From the NCBI GenBank assembly GCA_011800155.1, contig CM022368.1, positions 4,216,001-4,280,000 on the forward strand: DNA of 64,000 bases, given 5' to 3'. Made by a program: the position numbers and the translations under genes. The DNA is from Flammulina velutipes (lineage: Eukaryota; Basidiomycota; Agaricomycetes; Agaricales; Physalacriaceae). Shown here in pieces: positions 44,009 to 54,466 of this stretch. Within the stretch, counting starts at the first letter, position 1; every line of letters starts with the position of its first letter. The notes below the pieces were generated by a model. That model ran no database searches. It saw nothing but the letters and a program-made list of their open reading frames with translations, and was not told the origin of the DNA.

Positions 44009-45571
44009 CTAATCCCCGTCCCAATGACTTCTAACAGTAGTCCATGGGTCTCCATCGAACTCTCCGAGACCAAGCCCCAATCCTAGCCCATCATTATCCG
44101 CATCCAACTCCATGCGATCATCCTCGTCCTCCCCGTCCTCCTCCATCAGAGTCGAGCGACACAGAGGCGAACGTGGCGAACGCCCCGGGCGACGACCTCC
44201 CATCGGCTGCAGTGGGACGGATCTGGTTTCCCTCCTCCTAAACACCATCTTCGCCACTAACTGCGGGATACTCTTGATAGCCTTCTTCGCACTCTTCTTC
44301 TTCTTCCACTCGAGAGCCTCGAACTCACCCTTGGGCGAGGCAACGATATCGTCACCGAGTTTCAGCCTAAGAAGCGCCGATATCTCCCTCGCGCGCTCCT
44401 TCTGCTTCTTGCGCTCGCACTTGGCTTCCGCCCGACCAAAGAGATCTCCACGCTCGAGCATAGCGTACTCGTCCTGACGAGCGATGCGTTCCTCGGCCTG
44501 AGAGCGTCTGCGCAGCTCAACGAGCTTCTGCAGGTCAGGATCTGAGCACCCGTTCACGACGGATTCGTTCAGATCGAAATTCTCTGGTGAAGGGGATCGA
44601 GGCGGGGGAACCTCGTCAATGAGCAATAACCCGAGGGTAGGAGAGCGGTCAAAAGAAAACGCATCTGACGGAAAGTTGGAGCGTTCCGTACAATCCGCAA
44701 AATCATTTCCGTTGAACACTTCCTGGAGACGCGAAAATTCGTGTGACGGGTCCGAAGGGCCAGGGAGCGACGACATAGCGATGTCATCGTCAAAGGGTAG
44801 GTCGTGCGTGCTCACGGTGGGAGACTGAAGATACCAGTCCATGTCCTGATCGATGGGCTCGAGGTCGGGGAAGAGATGGTCTCTGTGGCTCGGTGAAGGC
44901 GGTACATGAAAAATAGTGCCGTCCCGCATGGGGAGCAAACATAAATCATTGGAATCATCCTCGCCCCAGAGAAGAGCCTGTTCTGGCTGGGTAGGGCTAG
45001 GAATCCTAGTATCCGATAACTCTGAAAGCGGAGACAATAGTTGGGTATCGTCGGCGGCAGATACAGAGGAAGACGGTACGCCGAGGAGTGGATATAAGGA
45101 TTGGCCCGTGTGCAGAGAGGCGTGAGCACTTAGGGAAGGGGACAGCATCTGTGTGTCGGCACGAGGGGAGGGGTCGGGTGTCAGACATAAAGGACCGTCT
45201 GTCGGGGGCAAAGCGAGCGTCGCGGTGGGAAGAGTCTGTGGGGGAGAAGGGGGGAGTTCAAAGGCGCCATTAATCCTCAAGACGGGAGAGTCGAGGATGC
45301 CACCGTACGTGGAGTCACATTGGGGTAATCCGGGGAGGGGGATGGTGGCCTTGAGCGCCGTGTCCGAATGTGGTGGCGAGGGGTAGACATTCTGAAGGTT
45401 TTCGCGAGATAAATGGTGGGGAAAATGAGAACAGGATGAAGCAGGCGTAGAAGTACACGAAAATCCGAAGAGATCAGGAGGAGAATATGAATGAGATGGT
45501 TGAGAAATTGATAGATATGGCTCCTCAGAGGAGAAGCGTCTGGGTAAAGTCGGCAGCATCATACAAATCAA
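44009..45571 (-). CDS. Large disordered protein with basic C-terminal region
   Basis: Single open frame of 520 residues; the start may be the later ATG at 45559. About the first 340 residues are Pro/Ser-rich with repeated S-P and P-S-P motifs (PPSPPQTLP, RSPSPENF), likely phosphorylated and disordered. A charged helical stretch follows (LVELRRRSQAEERIARQDEY, CERKKQKERAREISALLRLK) that could be a coiled coil, then Lys-rich segment (WKKKKSAKKAIKS) that may be a nuclear signal, and an acidic end. No domain is recognised. The composition suggests a nuclear regulatory protein; that is inference. Confidence 0.65.
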   Translation of the reverse strand: MICMMLPTLPRRFSSEEPYLSISQPSHSYSPPDLFGFSCTSTPASSCSHFPHHLSRENLQNVYPSPPHSDTALKATIPLPGLPQCDSTYGGILDSPVLRINGAFELPPSPPQTLPTATLALPPTDGPLCLTPDPSPRADTQMLSPSLSAHASLHTGQSLYPLLGVPSSSVSAADDTQLLSPLSELSDTRIPSPTQPEQALLWGEDDSNDLCLLPMRDGTIFHVPPSPSHRDHLFPDLEPIDQDMDWYLQSPTVSTHDLPFDDDIAMSSLPGPSDPSHEFSRLQEVFNGNDFADCTERSNFPSDAFSFDRSPTLGLLLIDEVPPPRSPSPENFDLNESVVNGCSDPDLQKLVELRRRSQAEERIARQDEYAMLERGDLFGRAEAKCERKKQKERAREISALLRLKLGDDIVASPKGEFEALEWKKKKSAKKAIKSIPQLVAKMVFRRRETRSVPLQPMGGRRPGRSPRSPLCRSTLMEEDGEDEDDRMELDADNDGLGLGLGLGEFDGDPWTTVRSHWDGD

Positions 45572-47615
45572 CGTCGTCTGGTCTGCACCGTTGGCGTCAG
45601 TAACGTTGAAAAAAGTTGATAAAAGTGCTGCTCACCGAGAAGAGAACAATTCAAGAACTAGAAGGACTGCTCATCGTCGAAACTGAATCATACACAGGTA
45701 AATTGCCCTGTGCTCGCTGTCTAAGATGATGGTAAGATGCCAAACTTGCGTGCCGGACTTTACGCCTAGCATCGTGCTCGCTGACTAAGCCTCGCATGCC
45801 ACCATCAGTCGCCGCTAATTCCATCGGCGCTGCATTGGATCTTTGTTCAATGGTTCCCTTGAAATAATTGTATTACTCTCGATTAGAACACGAAAATCCT
45901 GCTCGGAATAGGGCAGGCCATCTACTTTCCTGCCTACCCTTCAAGAACAAAAACAACAAAGAACTCCGTGTGAAGCGTGTGAAGGGACAAAGATAAGTCA
46001 CCCACACCCAAGTCGAAAAGAACCATTTAAAACGTTGCCCCGAGTCGTTGACATACATTACAGTGGCATCCAATCATGCCTCGAGCGAGTGGATCCGTAC
46101 TCTCACCAGACACCTCACCTCTAGAGCGCGCAAACCGGTAGTCTAACGTATGTCCACAAACCACCGACATCGAATAAGGACGTTCTGGAGTTCAAACTAG
46201 TCCTTAGTTCCCCCACTGTTGAGTCTCGAGCCTCGATACCTTTCCGTTACTGCGTCATCGATTTCGAGGCACCCGTAAGCGCCTCCGCGGAACCAATACA
46301 TCCCCGCTGGCTCGAGAGCGCCGGAAGCTTCTCGTATTCAACTCTGCTCCCCTTGACCTGTGGCAGACTTAAAATGGAGATCTAGGCTATACCGGTATAA
46401 GAACTCTTCGCTCATGATGACCTGACGCTTGGACTGTCAGATCATCATGTGAAGTGGGGACACCGCCTCCGGAACAGTTCTCTAGCTCCTGAACATGGGA
46501 GCGTGTAAGTTCATACAAAGAGAGAAGCCTAATCATCATCAGCGCCATTGCGGATAAACTGGGACCTTAGCTTAAACTCACTATCACTGGAAGACAAACA
46601 TGCGAGACAGGTGAGGCGTCAGAAACATGAGGCATCGATAATATCGATAAAGTAATTGCATACAGGCGTAAAGGTCAGATGGACCCCGTAGCCCCATTCA
46701 ATAGAAGCGCGAGGTATGGATTGAAGAGGCCAAGAGGACCATTCACCCTTTACGAATGAAAGTCGTGTTGCGTGAATGATAGATATTCACTAGAAGCGGA
46801 AAATGGAGCGTGGACGCGTGCTAGACGATAAACCTGAGAATCCCGTCCAAGTCCTCGTTAAGTAGCTGAGCAAAACGGTGACGAGAACAAAAAGCGCATG
46901 TGACCAAGTGGCTACCCCAGTGGCGCAGCGGCGTTAACACTGGGGAAAGTTCAGCGTATTTTGACCTTGAAAAGTACTGAAAATATGTAAAATATTTCGG
47001 CCATCTTTTCGGATGTCTAAATTGTGTAGAAATATACTGAAAGGTTATAAATTTGCAAGAAATATGCTAAATTAAGGATATTTTTGACATTTTATCTGAC
47101 TTTTCTAGGCTAAAGTATGCTAGAAAAACTTTACATACTTTTATGATATTCCAGAGTCAAAATATGTTGTGTTTCTCCCAGTGTAAGTCAGAATCTTCTG
47201 CGGGTTCAAGCTTTAGACAAGAATATCTCTCGTAGCTCCTGAGGAGCAAGAATATTTGGGAAAGTATCTGTCAAGGTTATACATAACACCTTCGAAGTAT
47301 ATCAGTTCCGTTATACGAAGCAGGTTGATGTTTACTGAGGGCCTACACGTTCTTCCCTGTTACAGAGAATTTCACAGTTTAGATCTAGGTGCCCGACGCC
47401 TAGTGGTAGTGAGAAAGCGTACCATTCGAAGGAGATTACTGAGCCAACATTAGCCTGAGGTCCGTAGCGGAGAGAAGGAAATGACTGGGTTGCTGAGATC
47501 TGAGAGAGTGCCAGTGAATCGATACGGATATCCTCAGTTCCATGCGGATAGAGGAGATATGTAGCTCACAGTTCTTGATCTGTATACTAGGTCAGATACA
47601 TGTCATCATATATCT
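45572..47615. other. Long non-coding stretch with a MITE
   Basis: About 2 kb without a supported gene. Short frames at 45873-46073 and 47256-47453 lack motif or splice support. Holds the 248-bp inverted-repeat element at 46937-47184. Confidence 0.55.
46937..47184. mobile_element. MITE with 29-bp imperfect terminal inverted repeats
   Basis: The left end (46937-46965, ACACTGGGG...TATTTTGAC) and the reverse complement of the right end (47156-47184) match at 22 of 29 positions. The 190-bp interior is very AT-rich and non-coding. This is the structure of a non-autonomous DNA transposon. No clear target-site duplication flanks it, so it is probably old, and its parent family cannot be named from the ends alone. 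Confidence 0.7.
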
Positions 47616-48667
47616 TCATACGCGAGCTCCCCAAAAACAATATTTAGCCTGTCCCACGAAGTCCTTTTGATGACTCAGCTCCTTGAGAATGTATCTGTCG
47701 GAAGTAGACTGACTAGCAGCCCAACATCTATCGAAATCTACCAAACGCCACTCGTGCGAACATTGGTGCTTGCTGCAACGTGCTTGCTCACCGGGTGGGG
47801 CGCGCAATATGTTATATGCGGTTATATCAGTGTGCAACACGCCGGCCAAACATATATCATCTACGACGAATCGCACAGATTCGCTAAAGATGGTAAACAC
47901 ATAAGACTTCTTGGCACAAAGTCGATGGAATGGACGCACTGGAGGGCTTCGCGGTCAGTTTTTGGCTCCTCGTCTTGAGAGTAGTAATGGGGTCCTAGTT
48001 TCTCCAGTACGAGTATTGCGAGACGCTGGTCTTTCTCGTCCGGGGTCCATTTAAACCAGCTCGACCCCTCGACAACGTGCAAAGACTCTAGCGAGAACTT
48101 ATAGGCACGGCCTATAGGATCATCGGGGAGCCAGTCGGCAGATTCCACATCGGATTGTGGTAGGCGGAACTCGTGAGGAAATTCGTCGGATTCCTTCCAC
48201 GGTCGAACCGACGTGTCGGGCGGAACTGGCGCGGTGAAGAGGCCATAACATTTGGCGGTAGCCACACCCTGCCACTCCTGGAGTTGTTCGTAGAACCAGG
48301 CCTCTCGTGCGAGGCTGCGGCAGTATGTTGGCTTCGCAATTTTCAAGCATACTTCAGCGGGCATTTTCCCAGAAATGTCGTTGCCCTCTGCGTCGGCGGC
48401 GGCATTGACGCGTGCGAAATACACCAATCCTATGCGTCCTTCACCGATAAGAGAGGATACAATAGTAAGATCGAGGTGGCCCGCAGTTTCTGGGAGTGGT
48501 AGAGCGTCCCATGAGGCGCTCAATGGACTAGTGTCCTCTCTCATGTCATAACGGGGAGCAGGAAACGATATTGACAGATTGAGCTCGAGTGGAATAGAGG
48601 TGCCATCCATGCCAGAGGTAAGACAGTTATGTACGGTGATGCTTGAGAATGCAGCGAGAGGGCTCAT
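47616..48667 (-). CDS. Protein-kinase-like protein, paralogue B
   Basis: Two exons on the minus strand: from ATG at 48667 to a GTGCGT donor near 47945, then an acceptor (CTTTAG) leading into ESVRFVVDDICLAGVLHTDITAYNIL. About 335 residues. It keeps the Gly loop (IGEGRIGLVYFARV), β3 Lys (CLKIAK), H-T-D catalytic loop and the DFD triplet in LVDFDRC, as in paralogue A. It is closest in position to paralogue C, with which it forms a tandem duplication including flanks. Function unknown; activity depends on whether DFD can bind metal. Confidence 0.72.
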
Positions 48668-50670
48668 TATGGTGGAAGGAAACAAGCAAGTGAGCAACGT
48701 TCCAAGGCCGACGCGTGTTTGATACAATTACGCTTCATGACGATTCACAAAAAGGGAAGCGCTGACCCTTCGAATAAATCAAGACCTCCGAGACCCAAGA
48801 TAGAAAGTATCGAGAAGCCCCAAGTAGGACCTCTACTCAACCCAAGACTCGACGGATACTATTTGATTCGATGTTTCAGCATCACTGGGACATCAAACCT
48901 CGCGGAGGGTTCCAAGTCAATCAATATCATGGTCTGGATGCTCTCAGGATGTCCGGACCGACTGGTGGTGTAGAAGATGAAAGAAGAGAGAGAGTTTTAC
49001 GGCCCGACAACCGGGTGGCGTCAATTTGGAAGTGCAATTGTTATCGTAAGGAACGACCATGTGCTCCAGGCAAGGCCATATTCCACCTCGTCAACAGAAG
49101 AGTCTTCGTAGTTGTTTGATACCAAAAATTGAGAATTATCATATCCTATGTGCATGCATTGTCTATTCACGCGTCTGTCGCCCATTGATCAACATCCTCT
49201 ACTCCCCCAGAAACTATGCTCCCCAATCGAGTATTTCTCGGTAGCCATGTGATCTATGATGGTGGAATTGGTCGAATAGCGATCAACAGCAAAGGACCTA
49301 TCGAAATCGACCAGCCGCCAGTCGTGCGAAGTGTTGTGCTTGCTGCAGATCGCCTGTACATCAGGAGGGGCACGAAGAAGATTGTAGATGGTAACATCAG
49401 TGTGCCATACGCCATTGAAGGAAACATCGTCGACGATGTTACGCAGAGATTTACTGTATGAGATTAAAATTCTGGCACGAGGACTATGGAATGGACGAAC
49501 GTACCGTAAAGCTTCGCGATCGGCTTGTGGCTCCTCGTCTTCATAATAGTAATGGGGCCCCAATTTCTCTAGAACGAGTATAGCTAGACACAGGTTATCC
49601 TTTTTTGGTGTCCACTCGTACCAACTCGAATCTTGGACGACTTCGAAAGAGTCTTCTGCGAATTGATCGGCACGGAAAGGTGGGTCATCGGGGAGCCAGT
49701 CAGCAGAGGGATAGTCGACTTGAATTGGTGGGAATGTATGAGGGAACTCGCAGGATTCCCTCCACGGTCGAACGGAGCCTTCTGTTGTGACGGGTATGGT
49801 GAAGAAGCCATGACATTTGGCGGTAGCCACTCCTTGCAATTCTTGGAGTTGTTCATAGAACCATGCCTCTCGTGCAAGGCTGCGGCAATACATTGGTTTC
49901 GCAATTTTCAAGCAAACCTCTGTGGGCATGTTGCCAGAGATGTCGTTGCCGTCTGCATTGGTGGCAGCATTGACGCGAGCGGAATAGGCCAGTCCTATAC
50001 GTCCTTCGCCTATAGGAGATGATTCGAGAGTGACATCAAGGTGCCCGCCAGTCGCGGGCGGTATGAGCGCACCCCAGGTGGTATCTGCTCGCCGACGGGG
50101 TTCGCGGCCTAAGCGAAGAGAAGGAAATGACTCCGACGCTTGCAGCGTGAAGGGAATAGATGAACCATCTTCTAGAGAGGTCGCGCAGTTGCGCACGGTG
50201 ATTCTAGAAATTTTTAGTGCTGGGGCATTCATCGTTGGGGTGTGAGAATTGCAGTTTGTTGAGATTTAAGCCAATCCAGCAAGAGTGTTTATGGAGGCAG
50301 AAGGAAACAAGCAAGACGACATTATCTCAAGGCCGACGCATGTTTGATACAATTACGCTCAATGACAATTAGCAAGAAGGGAAGAGATGGCACCCTTCAA
50401 CGCATGAGGACCTTCGATCGCCCAAGGCAGAAATTAGCGAGAGCCCCAGTGGAAGATAGAATACAAGAGAGATGAGTTTTACGGTCCGACAACCGGGTGG
50501 CGTCAGTTGGGAAGTGCGATTCAAGTTCTCCCCACGCAAAATTGAGTTTTCATCGCGTCATATAAGTATATATATCCACCACTCCTCGTCAACAGAAGAG
50601 TTTTCGTAGCTATTTGATATTACATCCAAAAAATAAGAATTGCATAGGAATATATGTATACTTAGAGTCA
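48667..50670 (-). repeat. Tandem segmental duplication (kinase-like genes B and C with upstream flank)
   Basis: The upstream flank of gene B (about 48668-49140) matches that of gene C (about 50250-50660): shared strings in order are tgatacaattacgct, gacaaccgggtggcgtca and ctcgtcaacagaagag. With the genes themselves this makes a repeat unit of about 1.6 kb in direct orientation, so B and C arose by tandem duplication that carried the promoter. Confidence 0.65.
49189..50232 (-). CDS. Protein-kinase-like protein, paralogue C
   Basis: A 347-codon frame from ATG at 50232 that includes an in-frame 57-nt intron (GTACGTTCG...CATACAG near 49450-49506); splicing gives about 328 residues. Landmarks match the paralogues: IGEGRIGLAYSARV, CLKIAK, LAREAWFYEQLQELQGV, WHTDVTIYNLL and LVDFDRSFA. 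Because the intron has no stop, unspliced and spliced messages could both be translated. The flanks show that this copy and paralogue B are a recent tandem pair. Confidence 0.75.
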   Translation of the reverse strand: MNAPALKISRITVRNCATSLEDGSSIPFTLQASESFPSLRLGREPRRRADTTWGALIPPATGGHLDVTLESSPIGEGRIGLAYSARVNAATNADGNDISGNMPTEVCLKIAKPMYCRSLAREAWFYEQLQELQGVATAKCHGFFTIPVTTEGSVRPWRESCEFPHTFPPIQVDYPSADWLPDDPPFRADQFAEDSFEVVQDSSWYEWTPKKDNLCLAILVLEKLGPHYYYEDEEPQADREALRYVRPFHSPRARILISYSKSLRNIVDDVSFNGVWHTDVTIYNLLRAPPDVQAICSKHNTSHDWRLVDFDRSFAVDRYSTNSTIIDHMATEKYSIGEHSFWGSRGC

Positions 50671-50761
50671 ACGTGAAACACATAAATCATAACCTCCACC
50701 GTCCCGACGACAATCGATAGAACAACATTACAGATTGCTGACACTCCCCCAGCTCGTTACA
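50233..50761. other. Intergenic spacer
   Basis: 529 bp; the left 430 bp is the duplicated promoter flank of kinase-like gene C, the rest the 3' region of shugoshin. No gene seen. Confidence 0.5.
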
Positions 50762-52384
50762 TCAAACAGCGAGGCTGTGTCGCCTCTCCCCACCACCAAC
50801 CGCCTTCCGCCTAGCCACATTGACGAAGCCTCTATACGAGGAGGGCTGATACTCTTCATCTGCGTCAGCTTCCTCCCCTCCCTCGCTATCCTCTCTATCT
50901 CTATCCTTGTCCCACGCCTTCCTTCTCCGTCGCATGGCAGCTTCTTCCTCATTCTCGTCACCATCGTCGTCCTCGTCCTCATCGTCAGACAGACCAGTCG
51001 ACTTGGTGCGCTTAAGTGGCACCTGTCGGTCGTCTGTCGAAGAAGCAGACATTCGTTGTTTACGCAATGGCGGGACACCATCTGGCCGTCGCATTTTCCT
51101 AGGAGGAGGTTAGTAGGTGGATCGTTTTCAGGCGAGATGAGGTGGTCTTACGTGTTGAGCTTGGGTTCTGCATAGTTCACGCTCTTCCTTACCCGTCGGG
51201 CGGTACCAGGTTCAGGACTTAACGATGGTTGAGGTGTAGGTAGCGCGTCTCGAGGTGGAGAGGGTGTCAGGAATTGGCGAGGAGGATCAACTAAAATTAT
51301 GTCAGTATCAAGATCAATAGAATGTAGCATGTACATACCCAACGGAGGGCTAGCTCGCCGTGGTTCGTTGGTGAGATCTTTGAATTTGGTTTTCTTCGGT
51401 GGGAGAGGATCGCCTTCCTGCCTCTCCTTTCGGCGTCGTTTTTCTTGCTTCAGTGGTCGCTCCTCAACCTCTGGCTCAGACTGGAAGCAATCGACCACCT
51501 GAACGTCGTCGTCCTCGTCTTCCGGGGGTGGGGTCACGGGGGCAGAATGAGCTACTTCGTCAGCCAGCGGTATGCTTTGCGGAAACAAGCCACTCTGTCT
51601 CCTTGATGGCTTCTTCCGAGAATGCGTTGAGGATGGAGGCACTTTCGAGAGATCAACCAATGGCGGTGGTGACATCGTCCGTGACGGAAGCGGCAGTTTA
51701 CTGGCGCTTAGCCGAGGCTTAGACTTTGATTTCTTCTCTCTTCGAGGGGATTCCGGTTCGTCTTCTTCATCGATACCGGGGACGGTGGGCTCGCGGGAAA
51801 GGCGGGTTGGCATGGACGACGGCGACGGTGGCGATGAAGAGGGTTTCCGAGTGGCTCGCGGTGGAGACGACGCGGGTGAAGGAGAGCCTCTGGAATGGGG
51901 TATGTCTAGCGTCTGTCGTAGGAATCCAAAATGCTTCGTTAAACCAAGAGCCTAGATCATGTTTGGTATGAGCGGGGAGAACAATAAGAAAAGTTGACAT
52001 ACCGCTGATTCGACTTCCTCCATGACCTTTCTCGTCTTGTCGCGTTCGCGTTTGAGCTCGGTGGCGAGGGAGATCTCCGACGCCCGCAATCGGAGGTTCT
52101 CGTTGTATAGCGTAGATATTTGGTTGTTTAGTTCTTCGATCCGCTGGCTCATTGTCGAGTTCAACCTGTCCTAATGTTAGCATCTCCATGTTTTCGTTCC
52201 AAGAGAGGTAAAGCGCACTTCGTTATCTGTTTATTGGCCTGCAAAAATTTCTTCTTGACTAAAGGGTTACGAGAAAGTCAGTATACCAACATTGGGAAGA
52301 CGTAGGAAACGCACAGTTCTCGAATTCGGTGAGCGTATCCGTCTGCCTTGCGTTCATAGACACGCGCGACTCCCTCCTGCTCAT
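50762..52384 (-). CDS. SGO1: Shugoshin
   Basis: Six exons on the minus strand from ATG at 52384 (MSRRESRVSMNARQTDTLTE). Spliced N-terminal exons give the shugoshin coiled coil FKKKFLQANKQITKLNS followed by MSQRIEELNNQISTLYNENL, the PP2A-binding part. The middle is long, basic, Ser/Pro-rich and disordered. The C-terminus holds the shugoshin box ARRVRKSVNYAEPKLNT, continued after a short intron by KMRRPDG, which binds phosphorylated histone H2A at centromeres. Shugoshin protects centromeric cohesin and supports chromosome bi-orientation. Total about 500 residues, normal for fungi. Both diagnostic regions are present, so the call is firm although short exons make it easy to miss. Confidence 0.85.
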
Positions 52385-54043
52385 CGCGGGCGACGGCGAG
52401 CTGGTCTTGATGATGGTGGTCGGAAACCAAAGTCGACTCAGCCAAACTGGACCACGCGCTGATGCCAAAACAAGATCACGTGCAATTGTCACAGCTTGCA
52501 CAATGGGCGGTGGGTCCATATGGGTGCTAAATACTTTGCTTTGGCCTTTGAAGAATTTTTCGAAAGGACAAGTTGGCTTTACAAGTTTCCCGGAATGAAT
52601 CTCGAATAAGCTTCCTGCCTTCTACGACTTTAGGTGATGTGCCTGTGTCGATCACTTTCATATCTCTCTTCGTAACGACCACCACCACCATTCAACAGAA
52701 TGCCTGCTTTGACGCCAGGAGGTTTAAATTCATCTTCTTGCGATGGAATGCTAGCTGAACGTGCATAGAACCCAAGGAATCCCCCAAACCCCAGCCCATC
52801 GGGAACGTTCCAATAATATTACTCGTCACGATAATTGTCTGCTGCCTGCTTTTCCTCCTTTATAGACGGACGCACGACCTCAAGAAGGTCATATCCCATC
52901 AGTGAGTGCCCTTGAATTCCCCGGTATAATTCTTGACCATGCTCCAGGCTAAAGACATGGCGTGAGCCAGACGGGCAAGGACCCATACGGCTTAGCATAG
53001 ACGATGGCCCGTCTGCCACGGAGTTCTTGGAGGACGACTACGACGATGATAACGAGCATTTGGATCTTGCAGGGAGTGACTCCGAGGCGCTCATGAGGAC
53101 AAAGTCGACAGTCGCCCAGGCGAATCAAGCGAAAATACCGAGACAGCCGGAAAGTCAGAGCACGGAAATGGTGTAGCTTGTGCGTTTTCATCTCCTTGTT
53201 GACATCGTCTCTAACGGGCCCTTGTTCAGACATACAATTTTAATCCACGGACTACAACTTGCTATAATTATTCGCCTTGCTTTCACTTTCATCACAGCGT
53301 GCCCCGACAAGCCATCAGGAAAAGCTGTCCTCAGCCGGGGTAGTCTTCATCCATTCGTCTCAGAATGGTCACACAGACGCCATACCACGATATGCCTTGG
53401 TTCAAACAAGACCATTCCTTGCAAAATATGGTGCCAGCTCACTACTAGAGGTCAGGACAGGTGGACACCTCTTACAATTAAGTGAAAACGCAACGGCCAA
53501 CGAGGCTGCCCCCATCTATTGATCACGTCTGTAGCTACCCAAAGGAACTATCTCGTTGTCTCATAATATCGCATCAAGATGAAATCTCGAGCTTCCGATG
53601 CTTAGAGGTGGAGGAGAACGCGGAGGCGAAACAGTCGCAGGAGCATCGTTCAGTTTTAACTTTTCATAAGGGAAACCATAGTCCCTCACACTGACGGCAA
53701 CTTCTCTATCAGATGTACACCCAATATCCATGATCAAGTTTCAGCCTCTTCGATATTCAAGGCAGGTGGGCCACCGTAGTGGGTAACACGAAACCCGCTT
53801 CTGATAATAGGACCGATGGCTACCTGTCCTGGCTCACCTTTCGAATTGTTATGCCCACCCGAATGAAAGTATAGTCATGTCGGAATATGCTCAGACTTGC
53901 TTTCACTCCATCCAGGTTAACGAACCTCTGTCGAATAGGACAATAATCAACAAGGCCAAGGCATGTAGGCATTGATATTATCACTCTATAAGCTTGAAGC
54001 TGATAATGTTAAGATAGTTGTGGATATAGCCGGGGCTAGGTCT
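52385..54043. other. Gene-poor spacer
   Basis: About 1.66 kb. Short frames on both strands (for example minus 52819-53019 and 52949-53233) have no joined structure or motif I can support. Left end probably holds the shugoshin promoter. Confidence 0.4.
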
Positions 54044-54466
54044 CTACATGTTGGGAGGCATCGTGCTGGGAGGAAGCTGGCCATAGCTATACAAAGCCCA
54101 GTAAGAGGCTGCCTCGTGTGCCTTGTTAATGGTAGACCCCATTCCCGTACCCGTTGCGACATCGTTGACTATTGGGACCTTCAGATAACGATGCAAAGGG
54201 TAATTCGATGCTCACTATAGACGGTCGTGCACCACGTCGGTGCATGCCTGGGAGGAAGAGGTGTATCCTCGAATCGGACGGTGTTCCCAGTACGCTGAAC
54301 CCACTCGTTGAGCAATTCGCGGAAATCTGTGATTATTGACAGATGGGTTCGCGAAGGATGGAATCGGCGTACCTTTGCGGCGCTCTGTGTCAGAGCCCGA
54401 CTGGTAATGACCGTAAGGCTGCTGGTTTCCGCCATATCCTTGTCCGTTGCTGCTCGTGTTTATCAT
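54044..54466 (-). CDS. Small double-stranded-RNA-binding-fold protein
   Basis: Three exons (54466-54373, 54326-54216, 54168-54044) give 109 residues. After a Gly/Gln-rich start (NGQGYGGNQQPYGHYQSG) comes one dsRBD-like fold: first helix FRELLNEWVQRTGNTVRF, strand loop with PPRHAPTWCTTVYI, then TGTGMGSTINKAHEAASYWA as the GxG-x-S-KK-A-K-x-A type helix. The usual lysines of the RNA-contact helix are mostly replaced (STINKAHEAA), so RNA binding may be weak. Single-dsRBD proteins of about 100 residues are common in agaricomycetes and of unknown role. It is reconstructed from exons too short for simple ORF search; the frame is continuous. Confidence 0.65.

Noticed and set aside
44112..44477. Plus-strand Ser-rich frame
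   Set aside because: Shadow of the minus-strand 520-codon frame with its Arg/Lys-rich segment.
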